Shown here: in pieces, positions 23,383 through 35,311 of the stretch
How the letters are laid out: every line of letters begins with the position of its first letter
Position numbering within the stretch: position 1 is the first letter of the stretch
Assembly (NCBI GenBank): GCA_011799875.1
Contig: CM022302.1
Location: 300,835,048-300,899,047, forward strand
Length of the DNA: 64,000 nucleotides
Direction of reading: 5' to 3'
DNA from: Thinopyrum elongatum
Taxonomy: Eukaryota > Streptophyta > Magnoliopsida > Poales > Poaceae
Translations under genes and position numbers: made by a program
The notes under the pieces: model-generated
Database searches by the model: none
Told to the model about the DNA's origin: nothing
Seen by the model: only the letters and a program-made list of their open reading frames with translations

Positions 23383-26300
23383 ATGACCAAAACTGTTACC
23401 TCATGCAACTGGGTCGCCTCCCGGGTTACCGAACAGATGCTGAACGAACATGTTCAGGTGGGCGTTTTAGCCGCAAAGGACGTCATCCACTGATGAGCCC
23501 CAGGAAACGAGACCACTCCTAACCCAAAAGAAGGCGAAGTTGTAGTTTTTACTGATCACATGCTCCGGGGGTTCACTCCACCCGGCTCAAAGTTCTTTCG
23601 TGATGTGCTGCACTTCTTTCAACTCCATCCGCAAGATATTGGGCCCAACTCTGTTTCAAACATCTGCAACTTCCAAGTTTTTTGCGAAGTGTATCTTCAA
23701 CAGGAGCCCACTGTAGAACTGTTCAGGGAATTCTATTACCTGAACCGCCAGACCGAATTCACGGACGGGCCCAGCTTAGACCTAGGTGGCATTTCAATTC
23801 AGAGACGAAAAGAAGCCACGTTTCCTGCTGCCGCACCTCCCAGCCATCCTAAGGACTGGAACCAGACTTGGTTCTACTGCAAAGACACCTCTCCAGAAGA
23901 CGAAAATCCTCTACTGGGTTATCGTGAAAGCCGGCTTAGCAACAGACATCCTCTCCCAGAACGGATCAGTACAAAAGAATGTGCCAAATATATGCCCATA
24001 TTTTCAAAGATCAGACCCTTGATGGCCAACGGTTTGACTGGAGTCGATCTGGTTCGTTGCTGGGTCGCATGGAGAATCTTGCCCTTAAGCCGCCGCCCCG
24101 GCTTAATGTGTGAGTATACTGGCGATGTTAAGGATCCGCTGCGTTACTCTCCCATCCGTCTGGATGATAAACAAATCAATGATATAACAAAGACTCTGCT
24201 CAACGAGAGTCTAGAGACTTGCAGCAAAGTGGGGCTAAACCCCTTCTGCACCCTCAGAAAGCCGCCAGCTGTAAGTATTTTCAAACAACTTTCACTAAAT
24301 CATTATTTGTCAATCTGACTTCTCATTATTATTTAAACTTCTGCAGGCTGATTCCCCCTTCTGGAGCAAGAAGGTTCAGGATAAACCGGCCAAGAAGACC
24401 AGGACAAAGCACAAGGCTCCCAAAAAGCCCGCCAAGAAGAAAATGAACACCTCCGAACTATTTGCTTTGAATGACGATGAGTCGGAGGTAAAACTTGACT
24501 CCCTTTGCTCTTTCTTTATACACCTCATTGACGCCGAAAATTCTCAGGATGACGCAGAAGGAAGTCAGGCGGATGTTGAAGAGGTAACTATCATTTCCTC
24601 CGACTCAGAGCCTTTATCAAGACAGAGAACTCGAAAAGTGAGCCGGAAAGTAAGATTTTCTCATCCTTTAGCTTACTTGGATCCCAACTTTATTTTGAAG
24701 AAACAGCAGCATGAAGCTCGCCGCACAACCCGGAACAGTGGAGGTGGAGAACTTTTCTCCGGTTTACCCAATACACCGGCTCCTCGAAAACGCCGGAAAG
24801 AGGTGCCTTGGAATCCAATCTCTTTTTACCCAAAAGCAAGTCTTATTCGCCAACCACTTAATTTGTCCGACTCAAATTATCAGGGAACTCCTCACTCTTC
24901 CTCCGGCGACTCAACTGGAACTCAGATTCCTCTTTTCAAAACCGTACCCGGGTGAGAACATTAAGCTTATTTGCTTTAACACTTACTCAATTGATATACT
25001 AACCCCGTCATGTGTTTTATTTTCAGTGCTATAGCCAAGCCCAACAAGAAGCCGAAAGTGAATAAACCGGCTGAAGATTCCAAAGCTGCTGACCCGGAGA
25101 AACAGACAATCTTTGAATCTTTGCATCAAACGTCTGAAGCAGCCATTGATGATCCGCCGCCAGAAGAGCACCATGTCACTATGGACTCCATGGATGTTAA
25201 CCCAGCTCCTGCTAAGCCGTCCAGTCCCGCTCAGCCGGCTCAAGAAGCTGAAGACGTAGTAGTTACTGGGACGGCTTATACAGCACCAGGCAACCCCAGC
25301 GTCTTATCTAAACACCGCGCCAAAGAAGAATTCTCAGCTGCTGACAAGGGCAAGTGGAAACTAGATTTGGAGAGTTATGCCCAGTTCAATGCTCACGAGA
25401 TTCATGCGGGTTATCTAAACCGCCTTCACACCAGCCGTGATTTTGAAGCCGGCCTGGTTAGCCTCATGAAGGAGCGCTTTGAGGTAAGCACTTACAAAAC
25501 CTTATCATATAAGTATATATCTGTCAGCCGCCAAGTCTACTGAATATGAAAAAATTGAATATGCTGTAGACTTAGATAACCTCTTTGATCTTGCAACTAT
25601 GCCATAGCATTATGTAACTGTTGAACAAGTAGTCCCCAAGGGCCGGCTTAAACTGGAAGGTTAAGCCGGGACTTCAAATTATAGTGCTAAAATCCGCATA
25701 TGTAGCCCCCAAGGGCCGGCTTAAGCTGCCTAGCTATGCCGGGACTTACCACCATATTTATGAACAAATCCAAATATGTAGCCCCCATGAGCCGGCTGTA
25801 GTTGAAGAAACTTAGCCGGGTCATTAAAATTTGTCTTCAAAAAGAGCAATGTACATTAGCCCCCAAGTGCCAAGTAAAATACTTGTATTATGCTTGGGAC
25901 TTTAAATAAGATGATTATCATAACCACATACTGCAGCTTAATCTCCTTTTCTTGCAGGCTGAATTAAATATGAAAGAATCCCAAATAGTGGATCTGCGGC
26001 AGAACATCCAAACACAGCAATCTGAAACTTCCAAGGCCAAATCAGAACTGAAAACCACTTTGGAAGACATTGAAAGGTTGAAAAAGGATTTCAGTGCTAA
26101 GAGAACCAGCTGGGACACCGAGAAGGCGGCTCTGCTAAAAAGAGCGGAGGATGCCGAAGCTGCTCTAAAGCCGGTGACTGACGAATTATCCGGTTTGAAA
26201 CATCAAATCAATAGCATGACAGCTGCCATCTTTGGTAAGTAATATAGTACTTCAATCTTTCACCATCAATGTATAACAATCATTAGCCGGTTTATCAATA

Positions 26301-26965
26301 TCTTTGCTAATGCTGGCTCCAGAATTTCCAACCTTGGCCTAGACATGCGCGTGAAGCTTAAAGCTGCATACACCCTTCTGGAGCAGCTATACACCGGCGC
26401 TCAACGAGCTATAGCTGCCGTCTCCCATACTAAACAGCCACCTTCACTCATCAGAGAAACACTGGACAAACTGTCCGTCGTACCCCAAAGGGTGGAGGAG
26501 ATAAAGCGGTCATCCGCCAGAGCTGGTGCCATCACCACCCTGAGCCAGGCCAAGGCATGGCAGGCAGAGCTTGACCTGGAGGAATTGGCCACTGGCTGTC
26601 CCAGCTTAAAATAAGATGGGTCTCCCTTCAGTGCAGACGACTTCACCAAAATTGTAAAGGAAATGCCTCCTTTGGCAAGCAAGTTGGCTGAGGAGACCGA
26701 TCTCTCCAAGTATCAGGCGGCTTATACTGTTGAAAACGCAAAAGTGAAAACGCCAGTTTACGAAGTTATGGACCTTATTCCACCAACACGTAAGCACACT
26801 TTTGCTCCTGATATTGATCCATCCGTGCTCATAGATGATGAAGCTGTATTCAAAGCCGTAACTGGCATCAATTGGACATCGCCTGATTTCCAGCCAGTGG
26901 AGGAAGAAGAAGAACCGGCGCTGGATGACCCGGAAGCTTCAAATCGCCACGACCAGGGCAACTGA
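23383..26965 (+). pseudogene. Antisense spliced ORF, Transposase_28 (putative gypsy-type transposon) protein
   Basis: Exons read 23383-24270, 24347-24951, 25027-25483, 25958-26234 and about 26323-26965 with GT-AG introns. The first three joins keep frame; the fourth is off by one base. The N-terminal domain (SRVTEQML, then FTPPGSKFFRDVLHFFQLHP, FQVFCEVYL, WNQTWFYCKDTSP, LTGVDLVRCWVAWRILPL) is the conserved gypsy-associated domain of unknown role. The middle is basic (KKPAKKKMN) and a coiled coil follows (QAELNMKESQIVDLRQNIQ). Breaks are two consecutive TGA codons at 23491-23496 and a TAA at 26612-26614. The gene runs opposite to gag-pol between pol and the 3' LTR, the known position for such ORFs in Tat elements. 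Function is unknown in the family. Confidence 0.82.
25630..25900 (+). repeat. Four GCCCCCAAGGGCCGGC-type repeat units in an antisense-ORF intron
   Basis: Units start at about 25630, 25704, 25780 and 25857, spaced about 75 bases. Each opens with AG(C/T)CCCCA and the first three close with an AGCCGGG or GCCGGGAC segment that pairs with the GCCGGCTTA part of the opening. They lie wholly within the intron 25484-25957. Confidence 0.65.
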
Positions 26966-26999
26966 ATCACAAGGCGGCTCTCAGACTGCAACCCGACGT

Positions 27000-28232
27000 A
27001 TTTTGCTTGGAAAAAACTTTCAATCAATTGGGCCGCAGAAAGCCTTGTAATAGGCTAGTGTAAAACAGTGATCTGTCGTGCCATCGTGCATGTTTATCTG
27101 CATAATACTTTAAACCGCCAATCTTGATATTGGAAGATCTGCTGTTCATGCTCATAATATTATCGATCATGTAGGTCATATTATCATATTCCCTGCACAC
27201 AAGCAGATAACATGTGCCCTGGCGGTTTATCCCAGGGCGGGTCATGATGTCCCATATAAAATTTGCTGGTGACTGTATAGTCCATGACCAGGGCGGGTTA
27301 TCAAACCTCGCATATTCATATAACAAGTAAACACATACCTATGAAATTGGTTCATACCGCTGGCTTACAGCGCCATATGCAGTAAGGGTAACAGCCCAAA
27401 ACTTAGAGCACATAACTCCAAGTGCATAATCAAAATATACTGGCGACTTATCGTCCAAAGCTAGACCGGGTTATCAAAACCCCAAATATGCTCAAATATG
27501 AGTCATAAGGATTAAGGCTACATGGCCTGAATCGTTTTAAACCATATATCAATATGGTACAAGGATATGAACCCAAACAATGTTCAAAGAAAATAACAAA
27601 TCAGAAAAAGCAAGGCTTTCATAGGCTGCCAAGCCTCAATATCAAGTGTTGTTCATGGGCCGCACAACCATTGAGTTAATCCTTCATTCAAACCTGTAAG
27701 CCTGGCCTCACATGACCAACCGCCGTTTTAACTTTGACAAGTTCAGGGTCTTTATAAGATTGACTGTCAAGAGTACGGCGGGTCATTCCAGATAACCTGG
27801 GCAGAGTGGCAGACATATAGGCAGGATAACCCGGAATTTGGTGTTTCACACCTGGCATCCAAGCCAATCAAGAGGGTAAGAATAGCTATGTTCATTGAAT
27901 AGGAAGCCCCCAAGTGACCTATAATGAGCCCTCAAGGCAGGATACCTATGTTTGAACTGCTCATTGTAGCAAGTTCTCTTTGGTAACCTTTTGACTTGGG
28001 CAATAAGCCCCCAAGTGATTTGCAACAAGGCGTATAAACCGGATCAATAGGGTAGTCATAGCTATGCTTAGTAAGCAGGAAGCCCCCAAGTGATCTTATG
28101 AACTGGCAATAAAGACTCAGATACTCAGAAATGAAACGACAGAAGCCCTGAATTATCAGGGATGCTGGCTTTATTATATTTAATCATAATATATACATGG
28201 ATGAAAATATGTACAACACAAGAGCCAGTAAC
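27000..28232. other. Non-coding spacer of Tat gypsy with AAGCCCCCAAGTGA repeats
   Basis: No gene is visible between the antisense ORF and the pol stop. The motif AAGCCCCCAAGTGA recurs near 27904, 28005 and 28080 with related flanks (CAGGAAGCCCCCAAGTGA), similar to the intron repeats at 25630-25900. Confidence 0.6.
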
Positions 28233-31200
28233 TCAAGTGTAATAAGGCCGAAGATGAGCAATGTTCCAAGGCCGGCGGGTCTCCTCCTCAGATGTGCGTG
28301 AATCCTTGTGATCTCGAATATCAACGAGGTAGTATGACCCGTTGTTCAAATTCTTGCTGACCACAAAAGGCCCTTCCCAAGGTGGGGATAACTTGTGCAT
28401 ATCTGTTTGATCCTGGATGAGCCGGGGCACCAAATCACCTTCTTGAAAGGTCCGGGTTTTAACCCGACGGCTATGATAACGACGCAGATCTTGCTGGTAA
28501 ATCGCTGAACGAGCCGCCGCAAGGTCACGCTCTTCATCCAGGAGGTCAAGATCATCCTTATGTGCTTTTTCATTATCAGCTTCAACATAAGCCGCCACAT
28601 GGGGCGAATCGTGATGGATGTCACTGGGAAGGACCGCCTCTGCTCCGTACACCATGAAGAAAGGCGTATAACCCGTGGATCTGTTGGGTGTAGTATTGAT
28701 ACTCCAAAGTACTGAGGGTAATTCCTCAACCCAACAACCCGGCATCCTGTGCAAAGGGACCATAAGCCGGGGTTTTATGCCTCTCAAGATTTCTTGATTG
28801 GCCCTTTCGGCTTGACCATTGGACTGGGGGTGAGCCACTGATGATACGTCAAGACGAATATGTTCTCGTTGACAGAATTCTTTCATAGCACCTTTGGACA
28901 GATTAGTACCATTATCAATTATGATGCTATGAGGGTAGCCAAAACGGAAAATCACTTTTTTAAGGAATTGAACCGCCGTTGCCGCATCACACTTGCTGAC
29001 CGGCTCTGCCTCAACCCATTTTGTGAATTTGTCAACCGCCACCAACAGGTGGGTCTTTTTGTCCTTGGATCTCTTAAAAGGCCCAACCATATCCAGCCCC
29101 CAAACCGCAAACGGCCAAGTGATTGGAATCATCCTCAATTCTTGAGCCGGCACATGAGCTCGTCTGGAAAATTTCTGACAACCGTCACACTTGCTAACCA
29201 GATCCTCTGCATTAGCATGAGCCGTCAGCCAATAAAACCCATGACGAAAAGCCTTAGCTACAAGAGACTTAGAACCGGCATGATGGCCACAGTCTCCTTC
29301 ATGAATCTCTCTTAGAACTTCACTGCCCTCTTCAGGAGAGATACATCGCTGAAACACCCTTGTGACACTGCATCGGTGTAACTCGCCATTGACAATGGTC
29401 ATTGACTTAGACCGCCGGGTTATTTGCCTGGCCAAAGTTTCATCCTCAGGTAATTCACCCTGGGTCAGATAAGCCAAATACGAAACTGTCCAATCAGGAA
29501 TAGCATGAAGAGCCGCCACCAGTTGTGCCTCCGGGTTGGGGATAGCAAGATCCTCTTCCGTAGGCAGTTTAACTGAAGGATTGTTCAGAATATCAAGAAA
29601 AACATTAGGTGGTACCGGCTTATGTTGAGACCCCAGCCGGCTCAAAGCATCAGCCGCCTCATTTTTCCTGCGATCAACATGTTCCACTTGATAACCTTTG
29701 AAATGCCCAGCAATAGCATCAACCGCCCGGCGGTAAGCCGCCATGAGCGGGTCTTTAGAATCCCAAGTTCCTGAAACTTGCTGAGCCACCAGATCCGAGT
29801 CACCAAAACACCTAACCCGGCTTAGATTCATCTCTTTGGCCATCCGAAGACCATGGAGCAAGGCCTCATATTCAGCTGCATTGTTAGTACAAGGGAACAT
29901 CAACCTTAAGACATAGCAAAACTTATCACCTCGTGGGGAAGTCAAAATAACTCCAGCCCCCGAGCCTTCCAACTGTCTGGATCCAATAAAATGAATAGTC
30001 CAATATGTGTTATCAGGCTTCTCCTCAAGCATCTGCAACTCCGTCCAGTCATTGATGAAATCCACAAGTGCTTGAGACTTGATGGCTGTTCGAGGCATAT
30101 ACTTCAAACCATGAGGTCCCAGCTCAATGGCCCACTTGGCCACCCGGCCTGTAGCTTCTCTGTTTTTAATAATATCCCCTAAAGGAGCAGAACTGACCAC
30201 AGTAATAGGGTGACCTTGGAAATAATGCTTCAACTTGCGACTGGCCATGAACACTCCATATACTAGCTTCTGCCAATGTGGGTATCTTTGCTTAGATTCA
30301 ATTAATACCTCACTGACATAGTAAACCGGCCTTTGAACCAGATACTCCTTGCCTGATTCCTTCCTTTCCACAACAACCGCTACGCTGACGGCTCTGCTGT
30401 TAGCAGCCACATATAACAGCAAGGGCTCCTTGTCAATAGGAGCTGCAAGAACCGGCGGCTCAGCCAACTGTTTTTTAAGCTCCTCGAATGCCTGATTAGT
30501 AGCATCACTCCAAACAAAGCGATCTGTTTTCTTCATCATCTGGTAGAGGGGAATAGCCTTTTCTTCCAGGTGGCTTACAAACCGGCTTAAAGCCGCGATA
30601 CGACCCGCCAAACGCTGGACGTCGTTAATACATGCCGGCTTAGCCAAAGAAGTGATAGCCTTGATTTTCTTCGGGTTAGCTTCAATACCTCTCCTAGAGA
30701 CCAAAAAACCCAGGACCTTGCCGGCGGGCACGCCAAAGACACACTTGGCCTGGTTAAGCATCATCTTGTAGACCCAGAGGTTGTCAAAGGTCTCCTTCAA
30801 ATCATGTAACAAGGTCTCCTTCTTCCTGGACTTCACAACAATATCATCCACATAAGCATGAACATTGTGTCCAATCTGGCTGTGGAGGCAATTCTGAACA
30901 CAACGCTGATAAGTCGCTTGGGCACTCTTAAGCCCAAAAGGCATAGACACGTAGCAGAAGGCTCCAAAAGGAGTAATAAAAGTTGTCTTCTCCTGGTCCT
31001 TAATTGTCATCTTGATCTGATGATAGCCAGAATAAGCATCTAAAAAAACTCAAACGCTCACAACCCGCCGTAGCATCAATGATCTGATCAATACGAGGGG
31101 GAGCAAAGGGATCAGCCGGACAGGCCTTGTTGAGGTCCATGTAATCCACACACATACGCCAAGTGCCATTTTTCTTAAGCACCAGCACCGGGTTAGCCAA

Positions 31201-34200
31201 CCATTCAGGATGAAAAACTTCAACAATAAACCCAGCCGCCAAGAGCCGGGCCACCTCTTCACCAATGGCCTTGCGCCTCTCTTCATTAAAACGACGAAGA
31301 AATTGCTTGACCGATTTAAACTTCGGATCAATATTGAGAGTGTGCTCAGCGAGTTCCCTCGGTACACCTGGCATGTCTGAAGGCTTCCATGCAAAGATGT
31401 CTCGGTTCTCATGGATGAACTCGATGAGCGCGCTTTCCTATTTCGGATCCAGGTTGGCACTGATAATGAACTGTTGGGATGAATCGCCAGGGACAAAATC
31501 GACCTGCTTGGTGTCATCTGCCGACTTAAACTTCAACAAGGGGTCATGCTCTGTGGTCGGCTTCTTCAAAGGGGTCATATCCGCCGGGTCAACATTATCT
31601 TTGTAAAACTTCAACTCTTCTGTTGCACAAACAGACTCAGTGTAGGCAGCATCACCCTCTTCACACTCCAAAGCTATCTTCCTGTCACCATGCACCGTAA
31701 TGGTACCCTGACGACCCGACATTTTAAGTTGCAGGTAAACATAACAAGGCCGTGCCATAAACTTGGCATAAGCCGGCCGTCCAAACAGGGCGTGATAAGG
31801 GCTCTTGATCTTGACCACCTCAAAAGTCAACGTTTCAGCTCTATAATCCTGTTCATCGCCAAAAGGCACTTCCAAAGCTATCTTACCCACCGGATACGCC
31901 GACTTACCAGGCACCACCCCATGAAAAACAGTAGAAGATGGCTTAAGATCATTGTCCGTTAAATTCATACGGCGAAAAGTATCATAGTACAGGATATTGA
32001 TACTGCTGCCTCCATCCATAAGTACCTTTGTGAACTTGTATCCGCCAACCTGAGGAGCCACCACCAAAGCCAGCTGGCCCGGGTTGTCGACCCGGAGCGG
32101 GTGATCCTCCCGGCTCCATACAATGGGTTGTTCTGACCATCGCAAGTATCGAGGGACTACCGGCTCGACCGTGCTCACCGCACGTTTATGAACCTTCTGA
32201 TCTCGCTTGCACAAATTCATGGTAAAAACATGATATTGACCACTATTCAACTGCTTTAGATTACTCTGATAACCAGACTGCTGCTGCTGATTACCCTGAC
32301 CGGGCTGCTGATTAACACCGCCTTGATTACCTTGGCCTTGAAAACCAGAGTTTGAACCGCCACCTCCAAAGCCGGGCCCGTGAGAGCCGGATCCTGACCC
32401 GCCATTTGGGCCGTGATGGTTCTGATAAAAACCAGAATTTCTATACTCCCTCATGATGATGCAATCTTTCCACAAATGAGTGGCCGGCTTATCCTGAGAA
32501 CCGTGCTTCGGACAAGGTTGATTCATTATCGCCTCCAGGTTAAACTTTGGCCCGCCAAGCCGGGGCACTGATGATTTCCCCTTACGGCGCTGATTGCTAT
32601 TCTGCGTGCTGGTGTTAGCCACAAAGTCTGAACCACCATCAGTTTGCTTGCACTTACCGTTGTTACCTTGACCCGCCGTATTGTGCTGCTATCCCTTTCC
32701 ATTGCCGCCCTTCTTCCCCTTGCCAGCCTTCTCTTCATCAGACGCTGGGTCTTTAGTACTATCTGAGTCGGCATATTTGGTGAGAGTCGCCATGAGCTCT
32801 CCCATATCATTACAGTGGCGCTTAAGCCGCCCTAACTTCTGTTTGAGGGGAAGGAAACGACAATTTTTATCCAAAATTAGGACGGCTGAACCGGCGTTGA
32901 TGCTATCTAATGAGTGAATAACAGCCGAGACCCGACGGACCCAGTGACTGGTTGACTCATCCTCAAGTTGGACACAGGCGTCAAGGTCGATGATTGACAT
33001 GGGCTGCTTACATGTATCTCTGAAATTCTGAATAAAGCGTGCTTTCAACTGTGCCCATGAACTGATGGAGTTGGCAGGTAATCCTTTCAGCCAGGTATGA
33101 GCCTGCCCATCCAACATCATGGTGAAACACTTAGCGCACACAGCGTCGTTGATGTCTAACATCTCCATGGCCATCTCATAGGTCTCAATCCATGCCTCCA
33201 GAGGTTGATCAGCTGTGTAATTGGGCACCTTGTGAGGGCCCTTAAAATCCTTGGGCAGGCGCTCATTACGCAAAGCCGGCACCAAACACGGCACGCCCAC
33301 GGTCCTAGAAGTCATCCCAACTTCCATAGACACCGACGGGTTATGCTGAGGCTGCTGATGAGCCGCCAGCTTTGCCTCCCGACGTGCCCTGGCCTGATCC
33401 ACCAAAGCTTGAGCCTCATTACCAGCACGTGGCGGGTCATGTCCACGAGGTTGGTTACGGTGCCGTTCACTGCTCGAAACCGCCGGCGACTCAATACGTC
33501 GGCTGTAACTCCAACTATGGCGTGGAGTCGAATGAATCCAATCGCGACTGTATGAATAAGCCGCCTGCTGAGCCACCGCCGTCTGAAGAAGCTCCACAGC
33601 CTTCCGGGCTTCAACCACCGCGGGAGACTCACCTTGCACTGGAAGAGCCGCCAGCCGTGACGCCGCAACAAGCATGTTATCCAGAGGATTAGAAAAATGA
33701 CCCGGCGGTGTAGGCACTTGCTGAGGCGGGGTTAAATTCAAGCGGGGCGGATCCGCAACATGTGGTTGAGCCGTCGCCCCGGCTGCGGGTGCTTCAACAA
33801 CCCGGGTCACCTCGGGCGGGTTACTTGGTCCTGCCCTAGGGGTATTAAAAAGATTCCTCGCATCGTACTCCAAAGGTAAACGACTCTGATGCCTCCTTCG
33901 TAGAATGGCGTTGGATGCATTCTGGTCCAAGGTTAACCGGAAATTTTCTGCTTGAATCTGTTGCGACTCAGCGTCCAGGGTGGCTCGTTCCATCGCCATC
34001 CTAGCATTCTCAGCGGTAAGCTCAATTTTGGCTTGAGCTATCTCGTCTCGCAGTTTTGCCACATCCACCTTATGCTGGGCTTGAGTCGCCGGAGTCACCT
34101 CTGCTTCTAACAAAGTTGCCAAGGCGTCTAAGAGCTCGGACAAAACTTGAGCCGGCGGGCGCCCAGAACCGCTCGCGTCGGTCGTCGCCTCAGCCGTTGA

Positions 34201-34674
34201 ACCGGAAGTCATAGCCGCCGCAGTTGATGAATTCAACACCGGTTGTGTGCCGGACATGAAGATCGCGACTCTGTTCGGCAGCTCATAGGGGTCCGGAATA
34301 CTGTCACCATCGGAACAGCCCCCAAGTCCGCCGTTTTGCAGTTGATACATTGAATTGGTCTCACCGGTTGAGGACTCATCATCAGAGTAGATGACCGTAT
34401 CTCCGCCAGATGCAGATCCTTCCTCAAGATCCGCTCCATGAACAAACCCAACAAAAGTGTGCTTCACAGCGGCTTGAATCTTGGCGGGTCGCGCGCGCCG
34501 AGCTGTCTCGATGATGTTGGCGCAGGTGTCCAGCTCAGGCTCCGACTCGCCGATCTTGCCAATGAAGACGTTGATTCCGCCGAAGGGGACCCGGTACCCA
34601 TATTCGATTGAATCGGCCTCGGGACCCCAGCCTGCGTCATCGATGTAGATCTTGCCGCGGCAACTCTTGGTCAT
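28233..34674 (-). pseudogene. Tat gypsy gag-pol polyprotein, three inactivating changes
   Basis: One frame from MTKSCRGKIYIDDAGW at 34674 covers gag (DUF-type core near 33000-33300, PLEAWIETYEMAMEML) and protease (LMDGGSSINILY near 32015). It is broken by TAG at 32689-32691 and TAG at 31438-31440. An extra T in a T-run near 31040 shifts the frame inside RT. The remaining 925 codons hold RT (HAYVDDIVVK, YVDD at 30843-30854), a first RNase H, an archaeal-type RNase H (about 29630-30010; GAGVILTSPRGDKF, NNAAEYEALLHGL, FGDSDLVAQ, NEAADALSRL) and integrase (HHCC region, GLDMVGPF, IIIDNGTN, HPQSNGQAERANQE). The first catalytic acid of the second RNase H is Ile in HFIGS. It cannot make a full product without correction. 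Confidence 0.92.
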
Positions 34675-34742
34675 CCGGACCACGGCGTATCCCTTGATCC
34701 CTGAGAAGCTGCCCTTCAAGAACTCGAAACCACCGTGCGCTG

Positions 34743-34760
34743 GCCCCACGGTGGGTGCCA
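34743..34760 (-). other. Primer-binding site of Tat gypsy
   Basis: On the minus strand TGGCACCCACCGTGGGGC lies two bases inside the 5' LTR, the position of the tRNA primer site. The tRNA identity was not determined. Confidence 0.7.
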
Positions 34761-34762
34761 AC

Positions 34763-35306
34763 TGTCGTGGACTTAACACGGCAGATACCATAGCAAAAGG
34801 ACTTAGGTGTGGAGGCATCGCAACTAGGTTAGCTTGAAGGGGTTAAACGGGACAAAGGACACACAGAGTTTACCCAGGTTCGGCCCCTCTCGATGAGGTA
34901 AAAGCCTACTCCTGCTTTAGGTTGTATTGCTTGTGTTTCGATTACCAGGGAGCGAATACGCTTGACCTAGTTCTCGATCGATTGATCCTTGAGTTAACCC
35001 ACCACCGGGTCACCCCTTTATATACAGGTTAATGCCCGACGGCTTACAGAGTCCCGGCTGGCTCACACAAACGTGACCGGCTCGGTTTCTAACTAAGCTT
35101 GCCTTACAGGACAAGTTTAAACATATGGCGGTTCACACCCGTGGGCCTTAAGTCGTCTCCGGGTCTTGGGCCTTCAATTGGCTTGCTCTATGAACCGCCA
35201 TCTTCATATCTTCTTGGACCTTATCGGGACTCTTCATCTTTAAGCCTCCAGTGGCATGACCCGGCCCCTCCTGGGCGGGTCATACCCAGTAGTTACATCC
35301 CCAACA
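34763..35306 (-). repeat. 5' LTR of Tat gypsy
   Basis: 544 bp, followed on the right by target copy ATGCT at 35307-35311 and the rest of the LINE target duplication. Confidence 0.93.
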
Positions 35307-35311
35307 ATGCT

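Larger units (their letters stand above)
21767..35306 (-). mobile_element. Tat-lineage gypsy LTR retrotransposon with antisense ORF
   Basis: Both LTRs are 544 bp (21767-22310 and 34763-35306) and the target duplication ATGCT is perfect (21762-21766, 35307-35311). On the minus strand the LTR begins TGTTGGGGATGTAACTACTG and ends CCACGACA, with TATATAAAG inside. The PBS-like TGGCACCCACCGTGGGGC lies next to the 5' LTR. The internal region codes gag, protease, RT, RNase H, a second archaeal-type RNase H and integrase. Dual RNase H and an antisense Transposase_28-type ORF 3' of pol are hallmarks of the Tat group (RIRE2/Grande/Retand relatives). I count about 17 differences between the LTRs (about 3 per cent). 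Confidence 0.93.

Noticed and set aside
34675..34818. Upstream extension of gypsy gag to a Met at 34818
   Set aside because: That start lies inside the 5' LTR and the frame would translate through the primer-binding site; the first Met in the internal region at 34674 is more likely.
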